Shown piece by piece: positions 51,836 through 59,088 of a DNA stretch of 64,000 nucleotides (the first letter of the stretch is position 1; every line of letters begins with the position of its first letter). Location of the stretch: contig NZ_OAOD01000002.1 in assembly GCF_900205925.1 (NCBI RefSeq), positions 186,001 through 250,000 on the forward strand. The letters run 5' to 3'. Source of the DNA: Clostridium peptidivorans (lineage in GTDB: Bacteria; Bacillota; Clostridia; Clostridiales; Clostridiaceae). The notes beneath the pieces are model-generated. The model was given only the letters and a program-made list of their open reading frames with translations, was not told the origin of the DNA and did not search any database. A program made the position numbers and the translations under genes.

Positions 51836-51854
51836 GATAATGATTTTCATTATT
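51836..51854. promoter_or_regulatory. Fur box
   Basis: GATAATGATTTTCATTATT, 17 of 19 matches to the GATAATGATAATCATTATC consensus, immediately upstream of the DUF3793 ribosome site. A second partial hexamer array continues to about 51865. Confidence 0.85.
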
Positions 51855-51861
51855 AATTATT

Positions 51862-51890
51862 ATCATATATTTTTATATTCTCCTTGTCAA
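51862..51890 (-). promoter_or_regulatory. Sigma-A promoter of the DUF3793 gene
   Basis: TTGACA-N17-TATGAT on the minus strand, perfect at -35 and 5 of 6 at -10. The Fur box starts about 8 bp downstream, so bound Fur would block transcription. Confidence 0.8.
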
Positions 51891-52006
51891 TATTATTTTC
51901 CCACAGTGTAACGCTTTTAACCCTTAAAGCATAAAATAAAATGAAGCTTCTACAAGATAATTTAAAGTAATTTAAGTAAATAATGTAACGTATATACTAC
52001 TATGAT

Positions 52007-52077
52007 ATTCATTTAACTCTGATATTGTTAAATGAATTAAGATGTACTTGTTTATAAACTTATCTAATTTCTAAAAA
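52007..52077. repeat. Degenerate copy of the 67-bp repeat with outer inverted arms
   Basis: ATTCATTTAAC / GTTAAATGAAT (11/11, 9-nt loop) is followed by AAGATGTACTTGTTTATAAACTTATCTAATTTCT, which follows the family pattern with many substitutions. The first hairpin of the family has changed in both arms while staying paired. Confidence 0.5.
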
Positions 52078-52103
52078 AACTTCGTAAAATTTACGAAGTT
52101 TTA
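52078..52103 (-). terminator. Terminator of the cold-shock gene
   Basis: AACTTCGTAAA / TTTACGAAGTT stem followed by seven T on the minus strand, 12 bp after the stop. Confidence 0.92.
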
Positions 52104-52114
52104 TTTAAGATTAT

Positions 52115-52321
52115 TTATTCAATTTTTTGCACATTAATTGCTGCTGGTCCCTTTTCCTTTTCTACCACATCAAACATTACTTCTTCACCTTCGTGTAAGT
52201 CCTTGTCATGGCCTTTTTCTTTTATTTGCATATGATGTACAAATACGTCTCTTCCATCATTTCCTGATATAAATCCATATCCTTTATCATTATTAAACCA
52301 TTTAACCACACCAGTAAACAC
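52115..52321 (-). CDS. Cold-shock domain protein
   Basis: 68 aa, GTG start. RNP1-type KGYGFISGNDG and RNP2-type DVFVHHMQI are present; ends PAAINVQKIE. RNA chaperone. RBS AGAAAGGTGAGTGATTTAGC. The 5' leader was not examined for a thermosensor because no transcription start could be assigned. Confidence 0.94.
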   Translation of the reverse strand: MFTGVVKWFNNDKGYGFISGNDGRDVFVHHMQIKEKGHDKDLHEGEEVMFDVVEKEKGPAAINVQKIE

Positions 52322-52621
52322 GCTAAATCACTCACCTTTCTAGATTAACAATTGTAAGCTTTCATTTTCAATAATTTATTACTTTATATATCATTCTTAT
52401 ATTTTGTTAATAAACTTTGTTTTATTATTATTCCTTAAAGTACATTCTAGTATGTATACTTAAAATTAACATAACTGATATTTCCTTAAATCAAAACCTA
52501 AGTTTATTATAAAAACAAACTTTAATTTTTTTAATTATGTTATATAAAATTTACTTGTCTATTTTTATGTGTTTTTTGGTATCATAATAGTATAACCAAT
52601 ATAAAGGAGGTTGAAATTAAG
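52322..52621. other. Divergent intergenic region between csp and selenoprotein genes
   Basis: 300 bp, AT-rich. TATCATAATAG lies 42 bp upstream of the selenoprotein start and may serve as its -10, with TTGTCT 19 bp before it (a poor spacing). No operator palindrome seen. Confidence 0.4.
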
Positions 52622-52942
52622 ATGGGTTTATTTTCTTTATTTAAAGGACACAAAGAACCGCCTAGGTTTAACGTTGTAGTTAAACCAGAAGTGTTAACAG
52701 ATTTAAAAGAAGCCTTAAATGTTTCAAATAAAAGTGCAGTAAGAGTTAATATGGCTGGCTTTGGCTGAGGAGGCCCTAATCTAGATGTTGTTCTGGATGA
52801 ACAACAACAAAATGATATACTTATAGAAAAAGATGGTGTCAAGTTTGTCATAGAAGAAAAACTTGCTCGTATTGTTGGCCCTACTGAAATAGTAAAACTA
52901 GGAAGCAGCTTTGTGATTAAAAAATCTAGCAGCTGTTGCTAA
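52622..52942 (+). CDS. HesB-like selenoprotein (in-frame TGA read as Sec)
   Basis: 106 codons from ATG with AAGGAGGTTGAAATTAAG before it to TAA, with one in-frame TGA at codon 49 (52766-52768), giving NMAGFGUGGPNLD. The protein starts MGLFSLFKGHKEPPRFNVV and ends SSSCC. AGxGUGGP is the signature of the known HesB-like selenoprotein family, related to A-type Fe-S carriers. A SECIS-type hairpin starts 18 nt after the TGA. Reading past it is supported by family-typical sequence on both sides. Convergent with a thioredoxin gene. Its biochemical role is not established. Confidence 0.88.
52787..52805 (+). promoter_or_regulatory. Bacterial SECIS hairpin
   Basis: GTTGTTC-TGGAT-GAACAAC: perfect 7-bp stem, 5-nt loop with G in its second position, loop starting 25 nt after the TGA. 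This fits published rules for bacterial SECIS elements (loop 16-37 nt downstream with an early G). Confidence 0.75.
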
Positions 52943-52954
52943 TTAGCCATAAAC

Positions 52955-53030
52955 ATAAGGTGCTAGGAATTAGGAATACAGAAATTTTGCTTATCAAAAC
53001 TTCTTACACTCCTAGTACATAGCACCTTAT
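52955..53030. terminator. Long inverted repeat between convergent selenoprotein and thioredoxin genes
   Basis: ATAAGGTGCTA (52955-52965) pairs perfectly with TAGCACCTTAT (53020-53030), with further short pairings inside. It lies just after both stops. Confidence 0.65.
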
Positions 53031-53042
53031 TTCTAAGTCATT

Positions 53043-53360
53043 TTATAAGTTTTCATTTAAAAAGTTTTTTAAAATTTCCTCAGTTTGAGGATTTACATAT
53101 TCATTAATTTTTTTCCCATCCTTAAAAATTATAACTGTTGGAATAGTATTAACCTTATATTCTTTAGGAGCTTCTGGACTTGAATCCACGTCCATCTCTA
53201 TAAATTTAACCCTGCCTTCATATTCTGTAGATACTTGATCAAATACTGGTGCAAATTTTCTACAGTATGGGCACCAATCTGCATAAAATTTAACTATTGT
53301 TGGTATGTTAGAATTTAAAACTTCTTGCTTAAAACCATCATCCTTTACCTTAATTATCAC
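53043..53360 (-). CDS. Thioredoxin-like protein with WCPYC motif
   Basis: 105 aa. Start taken as GTG at 53358-53360 with GGAGGGG 6 nt upstream, giving MIIKVKDDGF; an in-frame ATG five codons earlier overlaps that site. The active site is DWCPYCRKFAP rather than CGPC, near residue 31. The rest matches thioredoxin (YKVNTIPTVIIFKDG with cis-Pro). CPYC is the motif of glutaredoxins and some archaeal and clostridial thioredoxins, so its redox partner may differ from that of the CGPC protein 580 bp away. Confidence 0.88.
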   Translation of the reverse strand: MIIKVKDDGFKQEVLNSNIPTIVKFYADWCPYCRKFAPVFDQVSTEYEGRVKFIEMDVDSSPEAPKEYKVNTIPTVIIFKDGKKINEYVNPQTEEILKNFLNENL

Positions 53361-53517
53361 AATATTCCCCTCCATAGGTATATTAAATTTTTTTAAATTA
53401 ATCCTTATAAGTCTTCTATATATCTTTATTATATTTTATCCTATAGACAATATATAAATCCATAAAATCAGCAAATGTCTATTATTTATTAATAGCTTCT
53501 ATTAAACTAATTAAATT

Positions 53518-53548
53518 AAAAAAGAAAGCCTGCATTTTGCAAACCTTC
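53518..53548 (-). terminator. Terminator of the downstream thioredoxin (trxA)
   Basis: AAGGTTTGCA / TGCAGGCTTT stem (three G-U pairs) followed by a T run on the minus strand, 75 bp after the trxA stop. Confidence 0.65.
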
Positions 53549-53623
53549 TCTTCTATATGTGATTTATTATATATCAATCCATTAAAATACTCATTTATTG
53601 TTAATCACATTTATCTATAAATA

Positions 53624-53941
53624 TTATAGGTGTTTTTCTATAGCTGCTTTGATAGCATCCTTAGGCCTAAATCCAACTAAAGTGTCTACTGCCTTATCAC
53701 CTTTAAATATCATAACAGTTGGAATACTTGCTATTCTAAATTGACTAGCTATTACGGGATTTTCATCTACATTTACTTTAACAAATTTAGCTTTTCCAGC
53801 TAATTCTTCTGAAACTTCATCTATTACAGGTGCAAGCATCTTACATGGGCCACACCATACTGCCCAAAAATCAACTATAGTTGGAATATCTGACTTTAAA
53901 ACTTCTTGCTCAAAACTATTATCTCTTACTTCTGTTACCAT
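53624..53941 (-). CDS. trxA: Thioredoxin
   Basis: 105 aa from ATG 53939-53941 (MVTEVRDNSFEQEVL) with GGAGG 8 nt before it. Active site WAVWCGPCKMLAP, and FRIASIPTVMIFKGD with cis-Pro. General disulfide reductase. Its promoter region carries a CsoR/CstR-like palindrome, so it may respond to copper or reactive sulfur. Confidence 0.95.
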   Translation of the reverse strand: MVTEVRDNSFEQEVLKSDIPTIVDFWAVWCGPCKMLAPVIDEVSEELAGKAKFVKVNVDENPVIASQFRIASIPTVMIFKGDKAVDTLVGFRPKDAIKAAIEKHL

Positions 53942-53957
53942 TTTCCATACCTCCATC

Positions 53958-53974
53958 ATACCCCTAAGGGGTAT
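53958..53974. promoter_or_regulatory. CsoR/CstR-family operator-like palindrome
   Basis: ATACCCC-TAA-GGGGTAT, a 7+3+7 perfect palindrome with the C/G tracts that mark operators of the CsoR/CstR/FrmR/RcnR repressor family. It sits 17 bp before the trxA start, downstream of its promoter. The repressor gene is not in this window. Confidence 0.6.
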
Positions 53975-53987
53975 TGTTTATATTATT

Positions 53988-54016
53988 ATTTTATTCTAAA
54001 TTTATATTTTAGTCAA
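53988..54016 (-). promoter_or_regulatory. Sigma-A promoter of trxA
   Basis: TTGACT-N17-TAAAAT on the minus strand (5 of 6 at both hexamers), 47 bp before the start codon. Confidence 0.65.
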
Positions 54017-54099
54017 CTGTTTTTATTAATTTTTTCCTGATTATTTTTAACTTTTTAGTCAACAATAAATTACTTATTATTTAAATTTCTATCTACATT

Positions 54100-54555
54100 T
54101 TAAATAATTTTAAATAATTTTAAATACTCACCATAACCTTTTTCTTCAAGCTTATCTACTGGTATAAATTTTAAAGCTGCACTATTTATGCAATATCTTA
54201 GTCCACCTTTATCTTCAGGACCATTCGTAAATACGTGTCCCAAATGAGATTCCCCATGTTTACTTCTAACTTCAATTCTATGCATACCAAAGCTAAAATC
54301 AGCTTTTTCCTTTACATTTTTCTTTTCTACAGGCTTAGTGAAACTAGGCCAACCGCAACCTGAATCAAACTTATCCTTAGATGTAAAAAGTGGTTCTCGT
54401 GAGACTATATCTACATATATCCCATCTTCATTATGGTTCCAAAATTCATTTTCAAAGGGTGCTTCTGTAGCATTCTTTTGAGTAACATCATATTGAAGTT
54501 TATTTAATTTTTCTAATTCCTTTTCTTTATTAAAATTTGAATAATCCTTATCCAT
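54100..54555 (-). CDS. msrB: Peptide methionine-R-sulfoxide reductase
   Basis: 151 aa. SelR domain: [49 protein letters not shown], and [13 protein letters not shown] with the catalytic Cys. The zinc-binding CxxC pairs found in some MsrB forms are absent. Reduces Met-R-sulfoxide using thioredoxin, two of which are encoded next to it. The catalytic position is Cys, not Sec. Confidence 0.95.
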   Translation of the reverse strand: MDKDYSNFNKEKELEKLNKLQYDVTQKNATEAPFENEFWNHNEDGIYVDIVSREPLFTSKDKFDSGCGWPSFTKPVEKKNVKEKADFSFGMHRIEVRSKHGESHLGHVFTNGPEDKGGLRYCINSAALKFIPVDKLEEKGYGEYLKLFKII

Positions 54556-54567
54556 TTTTATCCTCTC

Positions 54568-54579
54568 GTATTCGAATAC
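54568..54579. promoter_or_regulatory. 12-bp palindrome upstream of msrB
   Basis: GTATTCGAATAC, perfect, about 13 bp before the msrB start and overlapping its leader. Possible operator; no known family assigned. Confidence 0.3.
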
Positions 54580-54806
54580 ATAATATTAAGTGACAATATT
54601 AACTTTAAATTATCACCTAAATATATGATACCACAAAAATATATTTTTATTATTTTATTGAAATAAAATTAACATTTTTGCGGTGATGGCATACTATGAT
54701 TTATAAATATATTGATTTTATTAGCGAAAAATGGGAAAATAGAAAAAAATGCTTAATTATCTCCAGCATATAAAGCTAATTAAACAACTAAGAGGAGGCC
54801 TTAAGA

Positions 54807-55517
54807 ATGGATTTTAATAACTTATATATACAAATTATTGCAAGACTTTTTCTTGCTATAATAATTGGAGGACTTATAGGGTATGAGAGAGAATATAAAC
54901 AACGGCCGGCAGGATTTAGAACTCATATTTTAGTTTGTATTGGTGCCGCTACAATTTCAATAATACAGGAAGTAGCTGTTCATGATATAACAAAGCAAAT
55001 CGCTGCAAATCCTGCTCTTGTGTCATCTCTTAAGGTAGATATAGGTAGAATGGGTGCACAAGTTATAACTGGTGTGGGTTTTTTAGGAGCTGGTACTATA
55101 ATCCATGAAAAGGGTTCTGTAAGAGGTCTTACCACTGCTGCAAGCATATGGACAGTAGCATGTATTGGATTAGCTATAGGCCTTGGATATTATTTCTTAA
55201 GCATAGCTGCCACAGTAGGAGTATTCTTGGTATTGGTTAGTCTTAAAAGATTTGAAGTAAGATTTTTAGATAAAAACAAAATTATAAAAATAGAACTGCA
55301 ATATTTAAATAATAGATTTGTCCAAAAGGCCGAAAGACTTTTTAATGCTAGAAGTATAGAAGTTACTAGTGTATCATTTACTACTGATGAAGAATTAAAT
55401 TATCACAAAGCATTTTATACTCTTTCCACTCCTTTAGCCATTTATCCCTCTTCACTGATACAAGATTTATGTACTATAGAGGAAATTATATCTGTAAAGG
55501 AATATGAAGAAGAGTAA
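54807..55517 (+). CDS. mgtC: MgtC/SapB family membrane protein
   Basis: 236 aa. Four to five TM segments with the MgtC signature RLFLAIIIGGLIGYEREYKQRPAGFRTH and IKTGVGFLGAGTII-like GVGFLGAGTIIHEKGSVRGLTTAASIW, then a C-terminal cytoplasmic ACT-like part (about 150-236). RBS AGAGGAGGCCTTAAG precedes the ATG. Linked elsewhere to growth in low magnesium and modulation of an ATP synthase. I looked for an M-box in its leader and found no match. Confidence 0.9.
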   Translation: MDFNNLYIQIIARLFLAIIIGGLIGYEREYKQRPAGFRTHILVCIGAATISIIQEVAVHDITKQIAANPALVSSLKVDIGRMGAQVITGVGFLGAGTIIHEKGSVRGLTTAASIWTVACIGLAIGLGYYFLSIAATVGVFLVLVSLKRFEVRFLDKNKIIKIELQYLNNRFVQKAERLFNARSIEVTSVSFTTDEELNYHKAFYTLSTPLAIYPSSLIQDLCTIEEIISVKEYEEE

Positions 55518-55523
55518 TTGTAT

Positions 55524-55558
55524 AAAGCACTAATATTTAATATCAATATTAGTGCTTT
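55524..55558. terminator. Terminator between mgtC and PH-domain gene
   Basis: AAAGCACTAATATT / AATATTAGTGCTTT, perfect 14-bp stem with a 7-nt loop, lying between the converging genes. Confidence 0.85.
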
Positions 55559-55562
55559 ACTT

Positions 55563-56987
55563 TTAAAATAAATGCTTTTCTATTTGTTTAAAATGTTTAT
55601 CTTCTAAATGTTTTAAAGTTATGTTTCCCCCAAAACCTTGAGAGTAATACTGTATGTTATAAGTACATAAATTTTTAATCCTTTGAAAGTAATTTGTTTT
55701 TTTTGATAATGCTTGTATCTTCTTCATTTCTACTAATACTGTTTGCTTTGTAAATGTTCCAAAGGATGTAATAATTATTTTTTCATTGTAACCTAAAGCA
55801 GTATTTTTATATTTTAAGTATTTTAATATAAATACCACAGGAATAAGTATGATAAATACATATTTAAATTTATTTTTAAAAATACTAATTGCACAAATGA
55901 TTATAGTAATAACCATAGGTATAAAGAAAAATCTAACCTTGCCATGCTTATTTACTTTATTCATCTCTTTATTAAATATAATCTGCGGATTGATTTCATT
56001 TAAAATATGACTAATATTCTCCTTGTTACAAATAGGAACTAATATTGCCTCTTCTCCTTTTTCATCACCGTATCCAATTACGCTTATATGTACTTTATAT
56101 AACCCTAGCAATTGCCTAAAAATGTTTTGTTTTAATATAACTGCATTTATCTTATTAATTGGGAAAGAATACTTTTTAATATTTAAAAGTCCATATTCAA
56201 CTTTTAAGAGCTTATCTTCCTTTACAACTTTGAAATTAGAAAATTTTAATCTATATATTATCAGTAAAATTAATTTTATAATTACAAAAAATGATACTAT
56301 TAAAGTAGCTATTATTATAATAATTTTTGTATTAAATTTAAAATTAAAACTTATATTATTCTTATTTATGATCTTATCTAAGTCTATATTAAATATTTTT
56401 AAAACATCATCTGCAAATGCTAAAAAAGAAAGTACTGACCCAATTACTATGGCGAAACTATTTTGAGTCATGGAATACAATATTATATCCTTTTTACTCA
56501 TATTAATAATTACATTATCATATTTCTTTTCTACCATTATATCTTCTAGCAATTTCTCTTTTCTTTCAATCATTAAATCATTTCTTAATACTTCTGCACT
56601 ATCCTTCTTAATCACAATTATTATTTCACTGTCTTTACTGTTATTAGCCCCGCTATCTATTTTCAATGTAACCACATCTACTATCTTTTGTAATACATTT
56701 TGAGAAAAATCAATAGTAGTTATTTTTTCTATTGGTATTGCAATATTATTCTTACTAATTATACCTTTATTGTAATGCAATTTTTCATTCTTTATATAAA
56801 AATAAGTATTATACCATTTTGTAAAGCTCAAAAGCATTATCAAAAAAATCACACCTGTAAATATAAGTAATTTACTAATAGACATATCTTTTGATAAAAA
56901 TATTATTATAGGTAATAAGAAATCTTTTATTGATTTAAATATATAGTCTAATATTACTATTTTATGATTTTTTAGCTTCCTATCCAT
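55563..56987 (-). CDS. Bacterial PH-domain membrane protein (YdbT-like)
   Basis: 474 aa. Paired TM helices at about 18-55, 170-230 and 345-385, each set followed by a bPH_2 domain with the recurring pattern IPIEKITTIDFSQN, FPINKINAVILKQN, KTVLVEMKKIQALSKK. In B. subtilis YdbS and YdbT are encoded together and confer resistance to some antimicrobials (amylocyclicin, with YdbST). It overlaps the 163-aa PH gene by 8 bp, so they form a coupled pair. Confidence 0.82.
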   Translation of the reverse strand: MDRKLKNHKIVILDYIFKSIKDFLLPIIIFLSKDMSISKLLIFTGVIFLIMLLSFTKWYNTYFYIKNEKLHYNKGIISKNNIAIPIEKITTIDFSQNVLQKIVDVVTLKIDSGANNSKDSEIIIVIKKDSAEVLRNDLMIERKEKLLEDIMVEKKYDNVIINMSKKDIILYSMTQNSFAIVIGSVLSFLAFADDVLKIFNIDLDKIINKNNISFNFKFNTKIIIIIATLIVSFFVIIKLILLIIYRLKFSNFKVVKEDKLLKVEYGLLNIKKYSFPINKINAVILKQNIFRQLLGLYKVHISVIGYGDEKGEEAILVPICNKENISHILNEINPQIIFNKEMNKVNKHGKVRFFFIPMVITIIICAISIFKNKFKYVFIILIPVVFILKYLKYKNTALGYNEKIIITSFGTFTKQTVLVEMKKIQALSKKTNYFQRIKNLCTYNIQYYSQGFGGNITLKHLEDKHFKQIEKHLF

Positions 56988-57471
56988 TATTTTCTCCCAG
57001 CTCTGTTTTTAAGTTTCCAGAAACTTTTAATCTTAAAAATTCACTTAATTCCTCTGCTTTGCTTTTTTCTAAATTAGGTATATCAAAACTTCCTCCTGCA
57101 GTATTTATTGTAATATTGGCAAGATTTAACCTTCTGTTTATAGGTCCTTGAGTCACATTTATATGCTGAATTCTCTCAATAGGTACTACAGTATGTTTTA
57201 TAAAATATATTCCCTCTATAAATTCAAATTTTTCGTTATCAATTAAGTACTTCCATTGCTTGTACTCTATTTCAGGATACAAAAAAGTATTCAATAATTG
57301 AAGTAAAATTATTATTCCAATTATTAAATTTATAGTCCAATGATATTTTATATTTTTAAATATAAGATATTTAGAAACAACTAAAATTGATACAATTATT
57401 ACTAAAAATATAAATCTTCCCAAAAACCAAGATTTCTTAGCCTTAATATTAAGTTTTTCATAATTCTCCAT
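56980..57471 (-). CDS. Bacterial PH-domain membrane protein (YdbS-like)
   Basis: 163 aa. Two TM segments (about 15-34, 45-62) and one bPH_2 domain with the TVVPIERIQHINVTQGPINRRLNLANI motif, which defines the YdbS/YdbT family. Partner of the downstream 474-aa protein. RBS GGAAGGTAATGTT precedes the ATG. Confidence 0.83.
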   Translation of the reverse strand: MENYEKLNIKAKKSWFLGRFIFLVIIVSILVVSKYLIFKNIKYHWTINLIIGIIILLQLLNTFLYPEIEYKQWKYLIDNEKFEFIEGIYFIKHTVVPIERIQHINVTQGPINRRLNLANITINTAGGSFDIPNLEKSKAEELSEFLRLKVSGNLKTELGENNG

Positions 57472-57557
57472 AACATTACCTTCCTTGTTTAGCTTACTAA
57501 TTTTGGTGCAACCATAATTTCCATTTTACATGAAAACATATAAATATACAAGGTTTT

Positions 57558-57609
57558 ACAATAATGTAAAACGGAGTCCATATAACCGGACTCCGTTTTA
57601 TATTATTGT
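57558..57609 (-). terminator. Terminator of the hemerythrin operon
   Basis: AAAACGGAGTCC / GGACTCCGTTTT stem with outer ACAATAAT/ATTATTGT pairing, starting at the hemerythrin stop codon. Strong in either direction. Confidence 0.9.
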
Positions 57610-58157
57610 ACTTTTCTTTCTAATTCTTCTAGTAAGTCTATATACTTTTGCTGTGTTTCACTTTCTTCTGCAGTTTTTTCTACATTTATGCATTCTTCTT
57701 CAACTGCCTTTTGTTCTTCAGGTGATAATGCTCTTTCTGCATATTTATATATAACTGTATCTTCCTTTTCGATATGTCTTTTTAAAAGTTCTGCATAAGC
57801 TATAGCGTTTGCTATTACATCAAGTCTTGCTTCATCATTACCTTTTTTTAATTCTTCAAGAGCTTCTTCTAATAGTTTTATGTGCATTCTTCCTAAATCA
57901 TGTTCCATAAGCATTCCCATTATAGGACCACTTTGAGTTGCACCACCCATTTTTGCACTTAATCTATTAAATAGAGAATTTTCTTCTTTCATATGGTGAT
58001 GTTTGTCTGCATAATTTCTTACAAAATCTATTATGCTATAAAAATCATTAATATCAACCTCTTCGTTTTTTAGCACTTTATAAGAATACTTTCTTACAAC
58101 TTGAAGCATTCTTATTATATTCTTATGTTCGCTCATCATAAGCTCAATAGCATTCAT
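57603..58157 (-). CDS. Hemerythrin HHE domain protein
   Basis: 184 aa. Di-iron ligand pattern: SEHKNIIRML near the start, then ADKHHHMKEENSLF, MEHDLGRMHIKLLE and LKRHIEKEDTVIY. The long acidic C-terminal helix (SPEEQKAVEEECINVEK) is typical of the DUF438/RIC-like hemerythrins. Probably senses or handles oxygen, or repairs iron centres, in an anaerobe. It lies 18 bp after an unrecognised 217-aa gene and is co-transcribed with it. Confidence 0.9.
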   Translation of the reverse strand: MNAIELMMSEHKNIIRMLQVVRKYSYKVLKNEEVDINDFYSIIDFVRNYADKHHHMKEENSLFNRLSAKMGGATQSGPIMGMLMEHDLGRMHIKLLEEALEELKKGNDEARLDVIANAIAYAELLKRHIEKEDTVIYKYAERALSPEEQKAVEEECINVEKTAEESETQQKYIDLLEELERKVQ

Positions 58158-58175
58158 GTTTATACCTCCTTAAAA

Positions 58176-58829
58176 TTACTTTCTATATATTTTGTGCACT
58201 CTGCGTTCATTTTCATTTTTTACTTCATATGCATATTCATCTGTAAGAGCTTCTACAAAAGCACGAGTCCATTCTTCTCTTAAAGCATAAAAGTTATCAA
58301 CATTACCTTCTACTTGGTTCCAATATGGTGTATGCAGACAGGTTGTTGCAAACCAACTAAATACATCTCTAGTATTTTCTAAAACCTCATTTACACGATC
58401 ACAAGGCATTCCTTCTAATATATAGTTATTTATAGCATTAAATATTTCATCTGGCGTTTCAAGAGCATATTCTCCCCTATGTTTTGCCCCTGCTTCTGTG
58501 CCTTGGGATTTATATATATTTTTTAAATCTTCCTTGTAATTTTCTCCATTAACTGAATCTATAACCTTAGTTATTATAAATGCCTGTCTTAGTTCTGCCC
58601 TATTTATTTTATCTTGAAGCCAACCATGAATATTTGATGTATCTATTACATCTTCAAGAGCTACTTTTCCCACAGGACCACCAAACTTTTCTATAGCTTC
58701 TTTTTCCCACTCTGCGATAGATAAATCTGATTTAGCTCTGCCCCAATTTATTATTTCCTGCTCTAAAGATTCAAACCACGCTATTTTATCAAATAACCAA
58801 TAATGTATTTTCCCTAAAAATTTACTCAT
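58176..58829 (-). CDS. Unrecognised protein encoded with hemerythrin
   Basis: 217 aa from ATG 58827-58829 (MSKFLGKIHYWLFDKIAWFESL) with GGAGGAATATAAAT before it; eight extra residues upstream are an alternative. All helical, no TM, acidic. Motifs of note: WFATTCLHTPYW, RGEYALETPDEIFN and CLHTPYWNQVEG, with conserved-looking His/Cys/Glu. I do not know a family name. Its coupling to a hemerythrin suggests an oxygen or nitrosative stress role (inference). Confidence 0.72.
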   Translation of the reverse strand: MSKFLGKIHYWLFDKIAWFESLEQEIINWGRAKSDLSIAEWEKEAIEKFGGPVGKVALEDVIDTSNIHGWLQDKINRAELRQAFIITKVIDSVNGENYKEDLKNIYKSQGTEAGAKHRGEYALETPDEIFNAINNYILEGMPCDRVNEVLENTRDVFSWFATTCLHTPYWNQVEGNVDNFYALREEWTRAFVEALTDEYAYEVKNENERRVHKIYRK

Positions 58830-59022
58830 ATTTATATTCCTCCTTGAATTCATTTCTATAAATTTATTTTCTCTAGTAGTATTTTCTTAATTCTTATTTT
58901 ATATGTTATTAATTTAAAACTCGGTATCCTACGTTACCACTTTGTAAAAAAGTATACCTTTTTAGTGAAATTTATACTTTATTATTAACCAAGACTTACA
59001 AAAATAAATAATTGTCATTTAT

Positions 59023-59053
59023 GAAAAAAGAAGCTTGCCTTTGCAAACTTCTT
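59023..59053 (-). terminator. Terminator of the M24 peptidase gene
   Basis: AAGAAGTTTGC / GCAAGCTTCTT stem (one G-T pair) with a six-T run on the minus strand, 36 bp past the stop. Confidence 0.88.
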
Positions 59054-59088
59054 TTAGATTTTCCTATTTAATTAATAGAAACCTTATT

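Noticed and set aside
52582-52851. 89-aa minus-strand frame opposite the selenoprotein gene
   Set aside because: Shadow frame over the HesB-like coding region; it has no ribosome site, and its protein is low-complexity Ser/Thr/Leu-rich as expected from the antisense of coding DNA.
52622-52942. HesB gene as a pseudogene with a nonsense mutation
   Set aside because: The TGA sits exactly at the Sec position of a known selenoprotein signature, is followed by a SECIS hairpin, and the frame stays intact for 57 more codons.
54598-54806. M-box magnesium riboswitch before mgtC
   Set aside because: The leader lacks the conserved M-box core sequences; only short AT-rich repeats are seen.
56023-56466. 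147-aa plus-strand frame opposite the PH-domain gene
   Set aside because: Antisense of a verified two-gene overlap pair; no ribosome site and biased composition.
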